Assembly: GCA_015067895.1 (NCBI GenBank)
Contig: SVLP01000016.1
Span: 1-50,821, forward strand
Direction: 5' to 3'
DNA: 50,821 bases
Origin: Oscillospiraceae bacterium
GTDB taxonomy: Bacteria; Bacillota_A; Clostridia; Oscillospirales; Oscillospiraceae
Below the pieces are notes generated by a model that was not told the DNA's origin, did not search any database, and saw only the letters and a list, made by a program, of their open reading frames with translations. Shown one piece after another: positions 24,535 through 32,784 of this stretch (position 1 is the first letter of the stretch; each line of letters begins with the position of its first letter). Both the position numbers and the translations under genes were made by a program.

Positions 24535-25653
24535 TTAACGAATGGCTGCCATAAAGGCATCGGGGTTGCGCTTGAGCCAGGCGTGCATCTCGTCCACACT
24601 GACGGGCTCGGTGGCGACGCCGTCGCCCCAGTTTTCGGCGGTGACGCTCTGAAGCCAGGCGTCCTTGCTGCCCCGGACATAGAAGCGGAGCTTTTCTTCA
24701 TTCTTCGCGGCGACAGTGCCCTCACAGGGGGCGTAGTAGCCGTTCCCCTGGAGCAGATCGCACAGATCCTGCACCACATTATATGCGGTGGGATACCGGC
24801 CCGCGCCCTGGCCATAGAGGCTCTGGCGGCCGGCGGCGGCACCCTCGAAGGTGATGAGGTTGAAGTTCATGGGGATGTGGGCCTCCAGATCCTCCGCCTT
24901 GCACAGGGTGGGCTGGACATAGGCACTGAAGCCGCCCTCCACCCGCTTGCCGGTGGAGATCAGCTTGCAGGTGTAGCCCCGCTTGGTGAACTCGGCCACA
25001 TCGCAGGCCTTGATGTTGCGGATGCCGGAGACGGGGACGCTCTGCTTGTCCAGGGAAATGCCGAAGGCCACGTTGGAGGACAGGATGACCTTGTGCCAGG
25101 TGTCGATGCCGTCCACATCAGTGGAGGGGTTGGCCTCGGCATAGCCAAGCTGCTGGGCCTGCTTCAGGGCCACATCATAGTCAAGGCCCAAACGGGTCAT
25201 GTTGTCGAGGATGTAGTTGCAGGTGCCGTTCATGATGCCGCCCACGGAAAGGACGGTCTCGCAGCGGCGCACCCGGCCCAGCTCACTGAGCCAGCCGATG
25301 CCGCCGCCGACAGCGGCGGTGCAGCGGAAGAGGACACCTTTCTCCTGGACAAGGGGCAGCAGCTCGTCGTAGAAGGTGGCGGCCATGGCCTTGTTGGAGG
25401 TGACGACATTCTTGCCGTGCTCGATGGCGGCCTTGACGAAGTCCCATGCAGGGTGCAGACCGCCCATGGCCTCCACCACGGTGTCCACGGTCTCGTCGGC
25501 CAGGATCTGCTGGTAGTCCCGGGTGACGATGACATCGGGAAGGGTCACATCCTCCAGACACACAACGTATTTGATATTGATATCAGAACGGTTCAGCGTC
25601 AGGTCGTATACGCCGCGACCCACGACACCGAAACCCAAAAGGGCAACATTCAT
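24535..25653 (-). CDS. hom: Homoserine dehydrogenase, short form without ACT domain
   Basis: 372 aa. Reduces aspartate semialdehyde to homoserine. NAD(P) site VALLGFGVVGRGVYDL at residues 3-18; EAMGGLHPAWDFVKAAIEHGKNVVTSNKA; GGIMNGTCNYILDNM; and NPSTDVDGIDTWHKVILSSNVAFG, which carries catalytic Lys. Many Gram-positive enzymes are about 430 aa with a C-terminal ACT domain; that is absent here, so threonine feedback may rest on lysC or expression. It is the first gene of the operon, with a good promoter, divergent from thrC. Confidence 0.93.
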   Translation of the reverse strand: MNVALLGFGVVGRGVYDLTLNRSDINIKYVVCLEDVTLPDVIVTRDYQQILADETVDTVVEAMGGLHPAWDFVKAAIEHGKNVVTSNKAMAATFYDELLPLVQEKGVLFRCTAAVGGGIGWLSELGRVRRCETVLSVGGIMNGTCNYILDNMTRLGLDYDVALKQAQQLGYAEANPSTDVDGIDTWHKVILSSNVAFGISLDKQSVPVSGIRNIKACDVAEFTKRGYTCKLISTGKRVEGGFSAYVQPTLCKAEDLEAHIPMNFNLITFEGAAAGRQSLYGQGAGRYPTAYNVVQDLCDLLQGNGYYAPCEGTVAAKNEEKLRFYVRGSKDAWLQSVTAENWGDGVATEPVSVDEMHAWLKRNPDAFMAAIR

Positions 25654-25719
25654 GCGGATTCCTCCATATCTGTGTTCGTTTGTTTTCCTGAGAAAAACAC
25701 TTGCTTTTTTGACGGGAAC

Positions 25720-25748
25720 AGTATATCATATACCCATTCAAATTGCAA
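25720..25748 (-). promoter_or_regulatory. Promoter of hom-lysC-asd
   Basis: -35 TTGCAA (25743-25748) and -10 TATACT (25720-25725) with 17 bp between. TTGCAA is its own complement, so the same six bases could serve a rightward promoter. Confidence 0.8.
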
Positions 25749-25758
25749 GGGTTCCAAG

Positions 25759-25772
25759 GTATACTTGTATAC
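25759..25772. promoter_or_regulatory. GTATAC-TT-GTATAC motif between hom and thrC, candidate operator
   Basis: Two GTATAC boxes, each self-complementary, are separated by two bases, 10 bp upstream of the hom -35 and in the thrC upstream region. TATACT in the second box is 19 bp from TTGCAA in the rightward direction and might be a weak thrC -10. A shared regulator of both units is plausible but unproven. Confidence 0.4.
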
Positions 25773-25845
25773 TCAGGTTATTGCCGAAAATTCACAGTTG
25801 ACCAATGGGATTTTTGTTAATAATCCACGAATGGAGGAAATCACC

Positions 25846-27306
25846 ATGTATTATCAGTCCACCCGGGGCGCATCTGGCCCCGTCAATTCCGCCCAGGCCG
25901 TCCTGAAGGGCCTTGCCGATGACGGCGGTCTGTATATGATGAACGAGCTGCCCGCCTTCGATTGGCAGGCCTGTCTGACCAGGGATACCAAGGGTATGGC
26001 CAAGCAGATCCTGGGCGCGCTCCTGCCTGAGATCCAGCCCATGGATGAGCTGGTGGAGAAGGCCTACACCGGCAAATTCGAATCCGAGGAGCTGACCCCC
26101 ACCGTCAAGGTGGGCGATTTCACCGTCCTGGAGCTGTTCCGGGGCCCCACCAGCGCGTTCAAGGATGTGGCGCTGTGCATGCTGCCCCAGCTGTTGACCG
26201 CTGCCATCAAGTTCGAGGGCATGGAAAAGGAGATCCTGATCCTGACCGCCACCTCCGGTGACACCGGCAAGGCCGCCCTGGCGGGCTTTGCGGATGTGGA
26301 GGGCGTGGGCATCTGCGTGTTCTATCCCCACGGCGGCGTCTCCGCCGTCCAGCGGGCCCAGATGGTCACCCAGAAGGGCAAGAATGTCCGGGTCTGCGCC
26401 GTGGAGGGCAACTTCGACGATGCCCAGACCGGCGTGAAGAACATCTTCGCCGCCTGCGCCGACGGCAAGCTCCTGGACGGCAAGGGCATCGAGCTTTCCT
26501 CCGCCAACTCCATCAACATCGGCCGCCTGGCTCCCCAGATCACCTACTATTTCAAGGCCTACGCCGACCTGATGGGCAGGGGAGAGGTCAAGCTGGGCGA
26601 CAAGGTCAACTTCTGTGTCCCCACCGGCAACTTCGGTGACATCCTGGCCGGTTACCTGGCCAAGCTGCTGGGCCTGCCCGTGGGTAAGCTGATCTGCGCC
26701 TCCAATACAAATAAGGTGCTCGCCGACTTCATCCACACCGGCACCTACGACCGCAAGCGGGAGCTGCACAAGACCGATTCCCCCTCCATGGACATTCTGG
26801 TCTCCTCCAATCTGGAGCGGCTGCTGTACCTGCTGTCCGGACAGAACGCGGAGCTGGTGGCTGGCCTGATGAAGCAGCTGAACACCGAGGGCAGCTACAC
26901 CGTCCCCGCAGAGCTGAAGGCCGCCATCGATGCCGAGTTCTGGGGCGATTTCGCCGGGGACGAGGCCACCTCCGCCACCATCGACAAGGTCTGGCTGGAG
27001 CACGGCTACCTCTGCGACACCCACACCGCCGTGGGCTGGTGTGTGGCAGAAAATTATGTAAACCAGACCGGCGACCACACCCCCATGGTCGTCCTGTCCA
27101 CTGCCTCCCCCTACAAGTTCCCCGCAGCCGTCCTCAGTGCCATCGGCGGCGACACCAGCGGCGACGAATTCGAGCAGATGGAGCGGCTGTCCCAGATCAC
27201 GGGTGTGCCCATCCCCGCAAACCTGACCGGCCTGAAGGAGCTCCCCGAGCTCCACACCGGCGTCATCGCCAAGGAGGAGATGCTGTCCTTCGTGCTGGGA
27301 CAGTAA
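25846..27306 (+). CDS. thrC: Threonine synthase
   Basis: 486 aa PLP enzyme that turns phosphohomoserine into threonine. The cofactor lysine is in FRGPTSAFKDVAL (about residue 104); phosphate binding TATSGDTGKAALAGF; FYPHGGVSAVQRAQM; SSANSINIGRL; and VPTGNFGDILAGYLAK. The N-terminal YYQSTRGASGPVNSAQAVLKGLADDGGLY is typical. ATG 25846 has GGAGG 8 nt upstream. Transcribed away from hom, completing the aspartate-to-threonine route except for homoserine kinase, which is not in the window. Confidence 0.96.
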   Translation: MYYQSTRGASGPVNSAQAVLKGLADDGGLYMMNELPAFDWQACLTRDTKGMAKQILGALLPEIQPMDELVEKAYTGKFESEELTPTVKVGDFTVLELFRGPTSAFKDVALCMLPQLLTAAIKFEGMEKEILILTATSGDTGKAALAGFADVEGVGICVFYPHGGVSAVQRAQMVTQKGKNVRVCAVEGNFDDAQTGVKNIFAACADGKLLDGKGIELSSANSINIGRLAPQITYYFKAYADLMGRGEVKLGDKVNFCVPTGNFGDILAGYLAKLLGLPVGKLICASNTNKVLADFIHTGTYDRKRELHKTDSPSMDILVSSNLERLLYLLSGQNAELVAGLMKQLNTEGSYTVPAELKAAIDAEFWGDFAGDEATSATIDKVWLEHGYLCDTHTAVGWCVAENYVNQTGDHTPMVVLSTASPYKFPAAVLSAIGGDTSGDEFEQMERLSQITGVPIPANLTGLKELPELHTGVIAKEEMLSFVLGQ

Positions 27307-27319
27307 GGGAGGCGCGGCC

Positions 27320-27649
27320 ATGACCAATACCGAGAAGCTCGCCGTGTGCAACCGCTATGTGTTCCCCGTCGTGGCCGTCTTCGGCCCGGTGCTGCTGGCA
27401 CAGCTGTTTCAGTGGAACCTGCTGATCGCCCTGGGGCTGGGCTGCTATGTCTTCGGAGCCTACCAGCTCATCGGCTACAAAAACCGCTGGGCGCACATCT
27501 ACTGCTCCATCCAGCTGTTCAAGAAGCAGAAGATGACCCCCCAGAGCATCCATTGGGATCGCATCAGCAAATTCGATGCCACGGCTCTGCCCCTGGCCTT
27601 TGTGATCCTGGGCACCTTTGCCCTGCTGTTCGGAACCAACGGTACATAA
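27320..27649 (+). CDS. Small membrane protein after thrC, unknown
   Basis: 109 aa, not recognised. Three likely membrane segments: YVFPVVAVFGPVLLAQLF, NLLIALGLGCYVFGAYQLIG and ALPLAFVILGTFALLFG, with a basic cytosolic loop containing YKNRWAHIYCSIQLFKKQKM between the second and third. It starts 13 bp after thrC with GGGAGG 7 nt before ATG, so it is probably cotranscribed. No motif ties it to threonine; export or a simple passenger role are both guesses. Confidence 0.72.
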   Translation: MTNTEKLAVCNRYVFPVVAVFGPVLLAQLFQWNLLIALGLGCYVFGAYQLIGYKNRWAHIYCSIQLFKKQKMTPQSIHWDRISKFDATALPLAFVILGTFALLFGTNGT

Positions 27650-27653
27650 TGAA

Positions 27654-27924
27654 AGAGCGGTGCGTCACGCACCGCTCTCAGCGTGTCGAAAAACCCCTTG
27701 CCTCCCCCATTTATGGGGGAGGTGGCGCGATGGGTTCGGGCAGAGCCCGGAGCCATCGCGACGGAGGGGGTCTGCCCGTTTTTATGTGAAAACGGGATTT
27801 TCCTAATATTTGCATGGCAAATATTAGGACTCCCCCCGCCCTTCGGGCACCCCCCTCGTAAACGCGGGGGGCAAGAAAACTACCTTTCTCGACAGACTAA
27901 GAGCGGTGCATCACGCACCGCTCT
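27654..27924. repeat. MITE-like element flanked by duplicated terminator hairpins (class 3)
   Basis: The 25-bp hairpin AGAGCGGTGC(G/A)TCACGCACC... occurs at 27654-27678 and 27900-27924, 24 of 25 identical. Between them (27684-27894) is an element with TGTCGAAAAA and TTTCTCGACA inverted ends and inner hairpins (CTCCCCCAT/ATGGGGGAG, AATATTTGC/GCAAATATT, GCCCTTCGGGC). The right hairpin keeps TTTTTT for rightward transcripts, the left lost it. No ORF inside. Confidence 0.82.
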
Positions 27925-28351
27925 TTTTTGCGAGCAGGAACCCAATGGCGGCTCCTGCAAGATTGAGCATCAGATCGTCCACCTCGCAGAAGCCCCGGAG
28001 GGTCAGCAGCTGCACAAGCTCCACGGCCGTCATGATGACCGCCACCGTACCCATGCACCGCCGGAAACGGCGGCATTTCGGGAACAAAGCCCGCAGAAAG
28101 AAGCCCAGAGGGACGAACATGATGATGTTGCCGCCGATGTTGTAGACCACTGTCCACAGTACCGCCGGGTATGGATTGTGCCACAGCGTGCGGAGCATAC
28201 TGCCCATGGAGGAGAAGGGGATCAGGTTGATCCGCCCCATAAGCTGGGCCCAGTAGTCCGTGACCTCCACGCTCCGCCAGCGGATGAACAGCAGCCACAG
28301 CATGAGGCCAATGTAGGCGGCGAAGCCCGCCACAAAGAACTTTCGTTTCAT
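27911..28351 (-). CDS. VanZ-family membrane protein
   Basis: 146 aa, about four membrane helices. Family pattern: INLIPFSSM, NIGGNIIMFVPLGFFLRALFP, then ELVQLLTLRGFCEVDDLMLNLAGAAIGFLL, with the E..Q and DD..N..G spacing of VanZ proteins. VanZ itself gives low teicoplanin resistance, but most homologues have unknown envelope roles. ATG 28351 is used as the promoter start is about 9 nt upstream, leaving a very short leader with GGCGGTGA. The final codons and TGA lie within the 25-bp hairpin at 27900-27924, so coding sequence and terminator overlap. Confidence 0.85.
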   Translation of the reverse strand: MKRKFFVAGFAAYIGLMLWLLFIRWRSVEVTDYWAQLMGRINLIPFSSMGSMLRTLWHNPYPAVLWTVVYNIGGNIIMFVPLGFFLRALFPKCRRFRRCMGTVAVIMTAVELVQLLTLRGFCEVDDLMLNLAGAAIGFLLAKKSGA

Positions 28352-28366
28352 AAAATCACCGCCCGT

Positions 28367-28395
28367 ATTGTAGCACAGGCCGCTATCAAAGGCAA
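28367..28395 (-). promoter_or_regulatory. Promoter of the VanZ-like gene
   Basis: -35 TTGCCT (28390-28395), 17-bp spacer, -10 TACAAT (28367-28372). The -10 ends only 15 bp before the ATG, so the leader must be about 10 nt. Confidence 0.75.
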
Positions 28396-28432
28396 GAGAA
28401 AGGGGAGAAGGGGCAATATTCACAAATTGTGC

Positions 28433-28461
28433 TTGAATTTTGCCCCATCATATATCATAAT
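28433..28461 (+). promoter_or_regulatory. Promoter of tdk
   Basis: -35 TTGAAT (28433-28438), 17-bp spacer, -10 CATAAT (28456-28461), 33 bp before the ATG; divergent from the VanZ promoter. Confidence 0.65.
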
Positions 28462-28494
28462 AGATAAGAGACAAAAGAGGAGGAAACACGACCA

Positions 28495-29100
28495 ATGGCA
28501 AAGCTCTATTTCAAATACGGTGCCATGGGCTCCAGCAAGACTGCCCAGGCCCTCATCACCAAGTATAACTACGAGGAGAACGACATGCGGGTCTGGCTCA
28601 TCAAGCCCAGTGCCGACATCCGCGACGGCGCGAACATCCTGCGCAGCCGCATCGGCCTGCAGGCCGAGGTGGACATCATGACCCCCGGTATCGACATCCA
28701 CAAGCTCTTCGCGGAGCAGAAGAAGGATCAGTGCGATGTCATCATCTGCGACGAATGCCAGTTCCTGGTGCCCGAGCAGATCGACCAGCTCCGCGCCATC
28801 GTCAACGACTTCGGTGTGCCGGTGCTCTGCTTCGGCCTGCGCACGGACTTCCAGACCCGGCTCTTCCCCGGCTCCCGCCGCCTGATGGAGCTGGCGGACG
28901 TGATCGAGGAGATCAAGACCATGTGCGACTGCGGTGCCAAGGCTACCGTCAATGCCAGAATCGACGGCGAGGGCCACATCGTCACCCAGGGTGCCCAGGT
29001 GGTCCTGGGCGGCAACGACAGCTACATCGCCATGTGCCACAAGTGCTACATCGCGGGTATCCGGGAGCGGAAGGTCATCAAGCTCCACGGACAGGGCTGA
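28495..29100 (+). CDS. tdk: Thymidine kinase (type II)
   Basis: 201 aa. Phosphorylates thymidine or deoxyuridine with ATP. P-loop YGAMGSSKTAQAL (residues 8-20), Walker B IICDECQFL, lasso region LRTDFQTRLFPGSRRLMELAD, and zinc-binding cysteines in CDCGAKAT and CHKCY near the C-terminus. The usual P-loop GxMxSGKS is slightly altered to GAMGSSKT, as in many Firmicutes. First gene of the nucleoside salvage region; AGGAGG lies upstream. Confidence 0.95.
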   Translation: MAKLYFKYGAMGSSKTAQALITKYNYEENDMRVWLIKPSADIRDGANILRSRIGLQAEVDIMTPGIDIHKLFAEQKKDQCDVIICDECQFLVPEQIDQLRAIVNDFGVPVLCFGLRTDFQTRLFPGSRRLMELADVIEEIKTMCDCGAKATVNARIDGEGHIVTQGAQVVLGGNDSYIAMCHKCYIAGIRERKVIKLHGQG

Positions 29101-29115
29101 TCCCCAAAAAGAACG

Positions 29116-29236
29116 TGTCATTGCGAACCAGTCCGCAGACTGGTGTGGCAATCTCCGAAAGTTATAGATTGCCGAATTGGTGCATCCTTCTATCCGGGGG
29201 ATTCCCACGCCAGTGTGCGCACTGGCTCGGAATGAC
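29116..29236. repeat. Class 2 variant element between tdk and deoC
   Basis: TGTCATTGCGAACCAGTCCGCAGACTGGTGTGGC... (left half at 29116) and GGGGGATTCCC...CTCGGAATGACA (right half to 29236). Same subfamily as the copy before pnp: no GTAGGG outer arms and a GGGATTCCC in the right half. Inner stems CCAGTC/GACTGG and CCAGTG/CACTGG again show matched changes. It fills most of the 195-bp gap. Confidence 0.85.
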
Positions 29237-29295
29237 ACGATGTTTTTAGATTCTGTACGATTCAAGGAAAAAACATTAAAAAAGGAGTAATTATC

Positions 29296-29964
29296 ATGGA
29301 TATCAAAGAAATTCTGAGCAAGTGCGACCACACCCTGCTGCTGCAGCAGTCCACCTGGGCGGAGATCAAGGCCATCTGCGACGACGGCATGAAGTTCAAG
29401 ACCGCCTCCGTCTGCATCCCCGCCTCCTTCGTCAAGCAGGCCAAGGAGTATGTGGGCGACAAGCTGGCGATCTGCACCGTCATCGGCTTCCCCAACGGCT
29501 ATTCCACCACCGCCGTCAAGTGCTTCGAGGCCAGCGATGCCGTGGACAACGGCGCGGATGAGATCGATATGGTCATCAACATCGGTTGGGCCAAGGACGG
29601 CAAGTGGGACGAGATCACCGCCGAGATCGCCGCCATCAAGCAGAGCTGCAAGGGCAAGCTCCTGAAGGTCATCATCGAGACCTGCCTGCTGACGGACGAG
29701 GAGAAGATCGCCCTGTGCAAGTGCGTCTCTGACTCCGGCGCAGACTATATCAAGACCTCCACCGGTTTCTCCAAGGCAGGCGCGACGTTTGCTGATGTGG
29801 AGCTCTTTGCCAAGCACGTGGCCCCCCATGTGAAGATCAAGGCCGCCGGCGGCATCTCCTCCCTGGAGGACGCCGAGAAGTTCATCGCCCTGGGCGCAGA
29901 CCGCCTGGGCACCTCCCGCATCGTTAAAATTGCCAAGGGTCTGGCAGACGACGGCACTTACTAA
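29296..29964 (+). CDS. deoC: Deoxyribose-phosphate aldolase
   Basis: 222 aa. Splits 2-deoxyribose 5-phosphate to glyceraldehyde 3-phosphate and acetaldehyde. Class I aldolase: the Schiff-base lysine is in [10 protein letters not shown] (about residue 152), the proton-relay lysine in [10 protein letters not shown]-terminal [19 protein letters not shown] is typical. AAAAAGGAG precedes the ATG. Works with deoD and deoB downstream to route deoxynucleoside sugar into glycolysis. Confidence 0.96.
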   Translation: MDIKEILSKCDHTLLLQQSTWAEIKAICDDGMKFKTASVCIPASFVKQAKEYVGDKLAICTVIGFPNGYSTTAVKCFEASDAVDNGADEIDMVINIGWAKDGKWDEITAEIAAIKQSCKGKLLKVIIETCLLTDEEKIALCKCVSDSGADYIKTSTGFSKAGATFADVELFAKHVAPHVKIKAAGGISSLEDAEKFIALGADRLGTSRIVKIAKGLADDGTY

Positions 29965-30028
29965 GAGTGAAGATTGAAGAGTGGAGGTTGGAGATATCTT
30001 CACTCTCCACTCTCAACTCTCCAATCTA
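29965..30028. repeat. Iterated-word palindrome directly after deoC stop (class 4)
   Basis: GAGTGAAGATTGAAGAGTGG begins at the base after TAA; the complement-type half CTTCACTCTCCACTCTCAAC follows, ending 9 bp before the AAAAGGAG ribosome site of deoD. Same word family as the copies after nusA and infB. Confidence 0.82.
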
Positions 30029-30051
30029 CAATTTGAAAAGGAGATACTATT

Positions 30052-30804
30052 ATGTCTAACTTCCCTTCCACTCCTCATATCAATGTCCAGAATGACATCG
30101 GCTTCGGCAAGACCGTTCTGATGCCTGGCGATCCTCTGCGCGCCAAGTTTATCGCGGAGAACTTCTTCGAGAATCCCGTCCTGGTCAACAATGTCCGCGG
30201 TGTCAACGGCTACACCGGTTACTACAAGGGTGTCAAGGTCTCCGTCATGGCCTCCGGCATGGGTATGCCCGCCATCGGTATCTACTCCCACGAGCTGTTC
30301 AACTTCTTCGGCGTGGAGAACATCATCCGTGTCGGCTCCGCCGGTTCCATCCAGGATCATGTCAACCTCTACGACATCGTCATCGCCCAGGGTGCCACCA
30401 CCGATTCCAATTGGCACAAGCAGTTCCATCTGCCTGGCTCCTTTGCCCCCATCGGTAACTTCGACATGATGTGCGAGGCCGTCAAGGCCTGCCAGGAGTA
30501 TGGCGCGACCTACCATGTGGGCAATGTCAACTCCTCCGATGTCTTCTACGGCGACCACATCGGCGTGCCCGAGGGTCTGGACAGCGTCTACGGCCTGAAG
30601 AAGATGGGCGTTCTGGCTCTGGAGATGGAGGCCGCCGCCCTGTATATGAACGCCGCCCGCTACGGCAAGCGCGGCCTGTGCATCTGCACCATCTCCGACC
30701 ACGTCCTCAAGGGCGTGGAGACCACCGCCGAGGAGCGTCAGAACTCCTTCACCACCATGATGAAGGTGGCGCTGGATGTGGCGGTCGCTATGGAGAACAA
30801 GTAA
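30052..30804 (+). CDS. deoD: Purine-nucleoside phosphorylase DeoD type
   Basis: 250 aa. Phosphorolysis of purine (deoxy)nucleosides to base and (deoxy)ribose 1-phosphate. DeoD motifs: VLMPGDPLRAKFIAENF, VMASGMGMPAIGIYSHELF, IIRVGSAGSIQ, and ALEMEAAALYMNAA which binds the ribose; the catalytic Asp is in CTISDHVLKG. Hexameric cytosolic enzyme. The size is slightly larger than the 235 aa of E. coli DeoD. Confidence 0.96.
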   Translation: MSNFPSTPHINVQNDIGFGKTVLMPGDPLRAKFIAENFFENPVLVNNVRGVNGYTGYYKGVKVSVMASGMGMPAIGIYSHELFNFFGVENIIRVGSAGSIQDHVNLYDIVIAQGATTDSNWHKQFHLPGSFAPIGNFDMMCEAVKACQEYGATYHVGNVNSSDVFYGDHIGVPEGLDSVYGLKKMGVLALEMEAAALYMNAARYGKRGLCICTISDHVLKGVETTAEERQNSFTTMMKVALDVAVAMENK

Positions 30805-30813
30805 GCTATAAAA

Positions 30814-30857
30814 ATGCAGAATGCTGAGTGCTGAATGCAGAATGTAGAATGATGAAC
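30814..30857. repeat. Single-armed iterated-word tract after deoD
   Basis: AATGCAGAATGCTGAGTGCTG, then AATGCAGAATGTAGAATGATG. The GAGTGCTGAATG word is the one seen after rpsO, but the complementary half is missing, so no long hairpin forms. It may be a half-built or half-lost class 4 element. Confidence 0.6.
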
Positions 30858-30896
30858 CAAGGCGGAGACTGATGAACCAAGAAAGGCGGTGAAGCC

Positions 30897-32171
30897 ATGC
30901 GTTCTACCTCTGAGAGCATCACCTATCCGCTGCTGCGGCAGCGGGGGGATTGGCTGCTGATGGGATGGATCCTGCTTGCGATCGGACTGGTGCTGGATGC
31001 GGAGCTGGTCATGGAGCCGAAGGGGCTGCTGTTTCTGAGCCCGCTGGCTCTGGGACTGACGCTGGCGGGGGCGGCGATGCTGCTGACCTGCCAAATGCGG
31101 CTCCATCTGGTGAGCGAGGGCGTGGCGGTGTCCCTCTTCGGGCGGACGCTGCGCCGGTATCCCGCCGAAGAGCTGGGGCTCATCTGCCGGTATGACCACC
31201 GGACGACGGACGGCATGGTGTATCGGTATCTGTGCATCTGCGCCACGGACATCCCGGGTCTTGCGGCCATGCGGGAGAAAAAGCTGCGCCGCTCCAAATT
31301 CTACCGGGACGGCGTGGATCGGCGCAAGGCGAGGGGGGACTGGGAGCTGTCCTTCGCCATGGAGCAGCTGCGCGGGATGACCCGGCTGAACAGATTCCTC
31401 CCGGCGCGGAAATGGGTGCTTTGTCTGGAGGACGAGCCCATCACCGCGGAATTTCTGAAACGATTTTACCCGGAGATTCCCTGGCTGGATCGGAGAAAGG
31501 AGCACACCCGCAGACCCTATTCCCTGGCTGCCAGCATCCGGCGGAAGCTGGATGCGGAAACACCGGCGGATTTTCTGCGTTCCTGTCCGGATGTGGTGGA
31601 GGCCATCGGCATGCAGCCGCTTCTGGTGTCGCTGATCCCGATGCTGGTGCTGGAGCTGGCGGGCATCTCGCTGCTCCAGGTGTCGGAGTGGCTGGGGATC
31701 GCCGTGATGGTGTTGGCTCTGGGCTGGCTGTTTGGCTCTATGATCGTGCTGGAGCGTCGCATGGGCGGCAAGGAACGGCTGAGCCTGACACCCGAGGGCA
31801 TCCATGTCCGTCATAAGGGCAGGGAAGCGGTGCTGATCCCGGCCCAGTCCATCAGGACCCTCTGGCGGTTCCAAATGAACGCTAAGGGCGGCCCAATCCG
31901 CTATCTGGCCGTCTCCGCCCGGACTGTGGAGGAGCTGGCCCGGATGGAGGAGGCGGACATGGAGAAGACCCGGCGTGGCCGGGAGGAGCTGGAGGCCTTC
32001 CGGCTCTGTGACGACTGGCAGACCATCGCCGCCTGCCGTCAGATCCGCCGCAGGCTCCTTCGGTGGGGCTACGGCGACCGGGAGCTGCTGCTGATCGCCC
32101 ATACGGGCAGCCGGGAGCAATGGCTCCGGGAGCGGTATCCCCATTTGGAACTTCACGAGATCGACGACTGA
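30897..32171 (+). CDS. Membrane protein with two repeated helix-pair/PH-like units, unknown
   Basis: 424 aa, function not recognised. Two similar halves can be seen: a pair of helices (WLLMGWILLAIGLVLDAEL; LLFLSPLALGLTLAGAAMLL) then a beta-rich stretch (MRLHLVSEGVAVSLFGRTLRRYPAEELGLI), and again helices (MLVLELAGISLL; GIAVMVLALGWLFGSMI) followed by GKERLSLTPEGIHVRHKGREAVLIPAQSIRTLW. The beta stretches look like bacterial PH-type domains, an inference. The tails are rich in Arg and Glu. It lies between deoD and deoB with a similar, smaller protein directly after it; AAAGGCGGTG serves as ribosome site. No nucleoside-related motif is visible. Confidence 0.7.
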   Translation: MRSTSESITYPLLRQRGDWLLMGWILLAIGLVLDAELVMEPKGLLFLSPLALGLTLAGAAMLLTCQMRLHLVSEGVAVSLFGRTLRRYPAEELGLICRYDHRTTDGMVYRYLCICATDIPGLAAMREKKLRRSKFYRDGVDRRKARGDWELSFAMEQLRGMTRLNRFLPARKWVLCLEDEPITAEFLKRFYPEIPWLDRRKEHTRRPYSLAASIRRKLDAETPADFLRSCPDVVEAIGMQPLLVSLIPMLVLELAGISLLQVSEWLGIAVMVLALGWLFGSMIVLERRMGGKERLSLTPEGIHVRHKGREAVLIPAQSIRTLWRFQMNAKGGPIRYLAVSARTVEELARMEEADMEKTRRGREELEAFRLCDDWQTIAACRQIRRRLLRWGYGDRELLLIAHTGSREQWLRERYPHLELHEIDD

Positions 32172-32187
32172 ACCGGGAGGTGTGTGT

Positions 32188-32784
32188 ATGGAACTGAATT
32201 TGGATGGAAGGGTATTCCGGCGGGTGAACAACCCCATCGTGCATATCCTGTTTACCGGCTGGGCGGGGTTCATGTTCTTCAGTGCCCTGCGAGGCTTTAC
32301 CGATGATTTTACCGAGCTGCCCCTGATCCACTGGGGCGACAGCCCGGTGGGGATCTTCAGCATCGTGTTCGCGCTCTTCTGGTTCGCCTTTGTGGGCGGC
32401 TTCGTCTGGGCGGGCATGTCGGGACTGCTGTCGGTGCACATCGGCCGCAGCGGCGTGGTGATGAAGCTGTGGTTTATCCCCATCCGGGAGCTGGATGTGA
32501 CGGAGATCAAGACTGTGGTCAAGGTCTTCCAGCGGGACACCTCCCGGCTGGTGCTGCTGACCGACACCGCCGAGGAGCTCCGGGAGAAGAGCCGCAGCTT
32601 CGTCGGCAAGCGCAAGCTCCGCCGCCATGACCTGCGAATGCAGGATCACACCCGGGTCAGCGACGACATGGTGAAGCGGTACGTGGCCCGGAGCCTCCAC
32701 AAAAACCGGTTCTGGATGGACTGGTCGGGGGAGCTGGAACAGGAGCTTCGGAAAAACCTGACCACGACGATCTTTATCGTTTGA
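32188..32784 (+). CDS. Smaller membrane protein of the same layout, unknown
   Basis: 198 aa. Two helices (VHILFTGWAGFMFFSALRGF; IFSIVFALFWFAFVGGFVWAG) then a beta-rich stretch (GLLSVHIGRSGVVMKLWFIPIRELDVTEIKTVVKVF), matching the plan of the preceding gene, and a basic C-terminal part. ATG 32188 is used, GGGAGG being 7 nt ahead; it starts 16 bp after its neighbour, so the two are coexpressed and perhaps form a complex. Its TGA stop is the edge of the class 2 repeat that follows. Function unknown. Confidence 0.7.
   Translation: MELNLDGRVFRRVNNPIVHILFTGWAGFMFFSALRGFTDDFTELPLIHWGDSPVGIFSIVFALFWFAFVGGFVWAGMSGLLSVHIGRSGVVMKLWFIPIRELDVTEIKTVVKVFQRDTSRLVLLTDTAEELREKSRSFVGKRKLRRHDLRMQDHTRVSDDMVKRYVARSLHKNRFWMDWSGELEQELRKNLTTTIFIV

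Noticed and set aside
22840..27306. A 1488-codon open frame on the plus strand running through hom and lysC into thrC
   Set aside because: The first two thirds are antisense to hom and lysC, whose enzyme motifs are unmistakable; only the last 486 codons (thrC) have a ribosome site and family motifs. Antisense frames stay open because of the strong GC codon bias.
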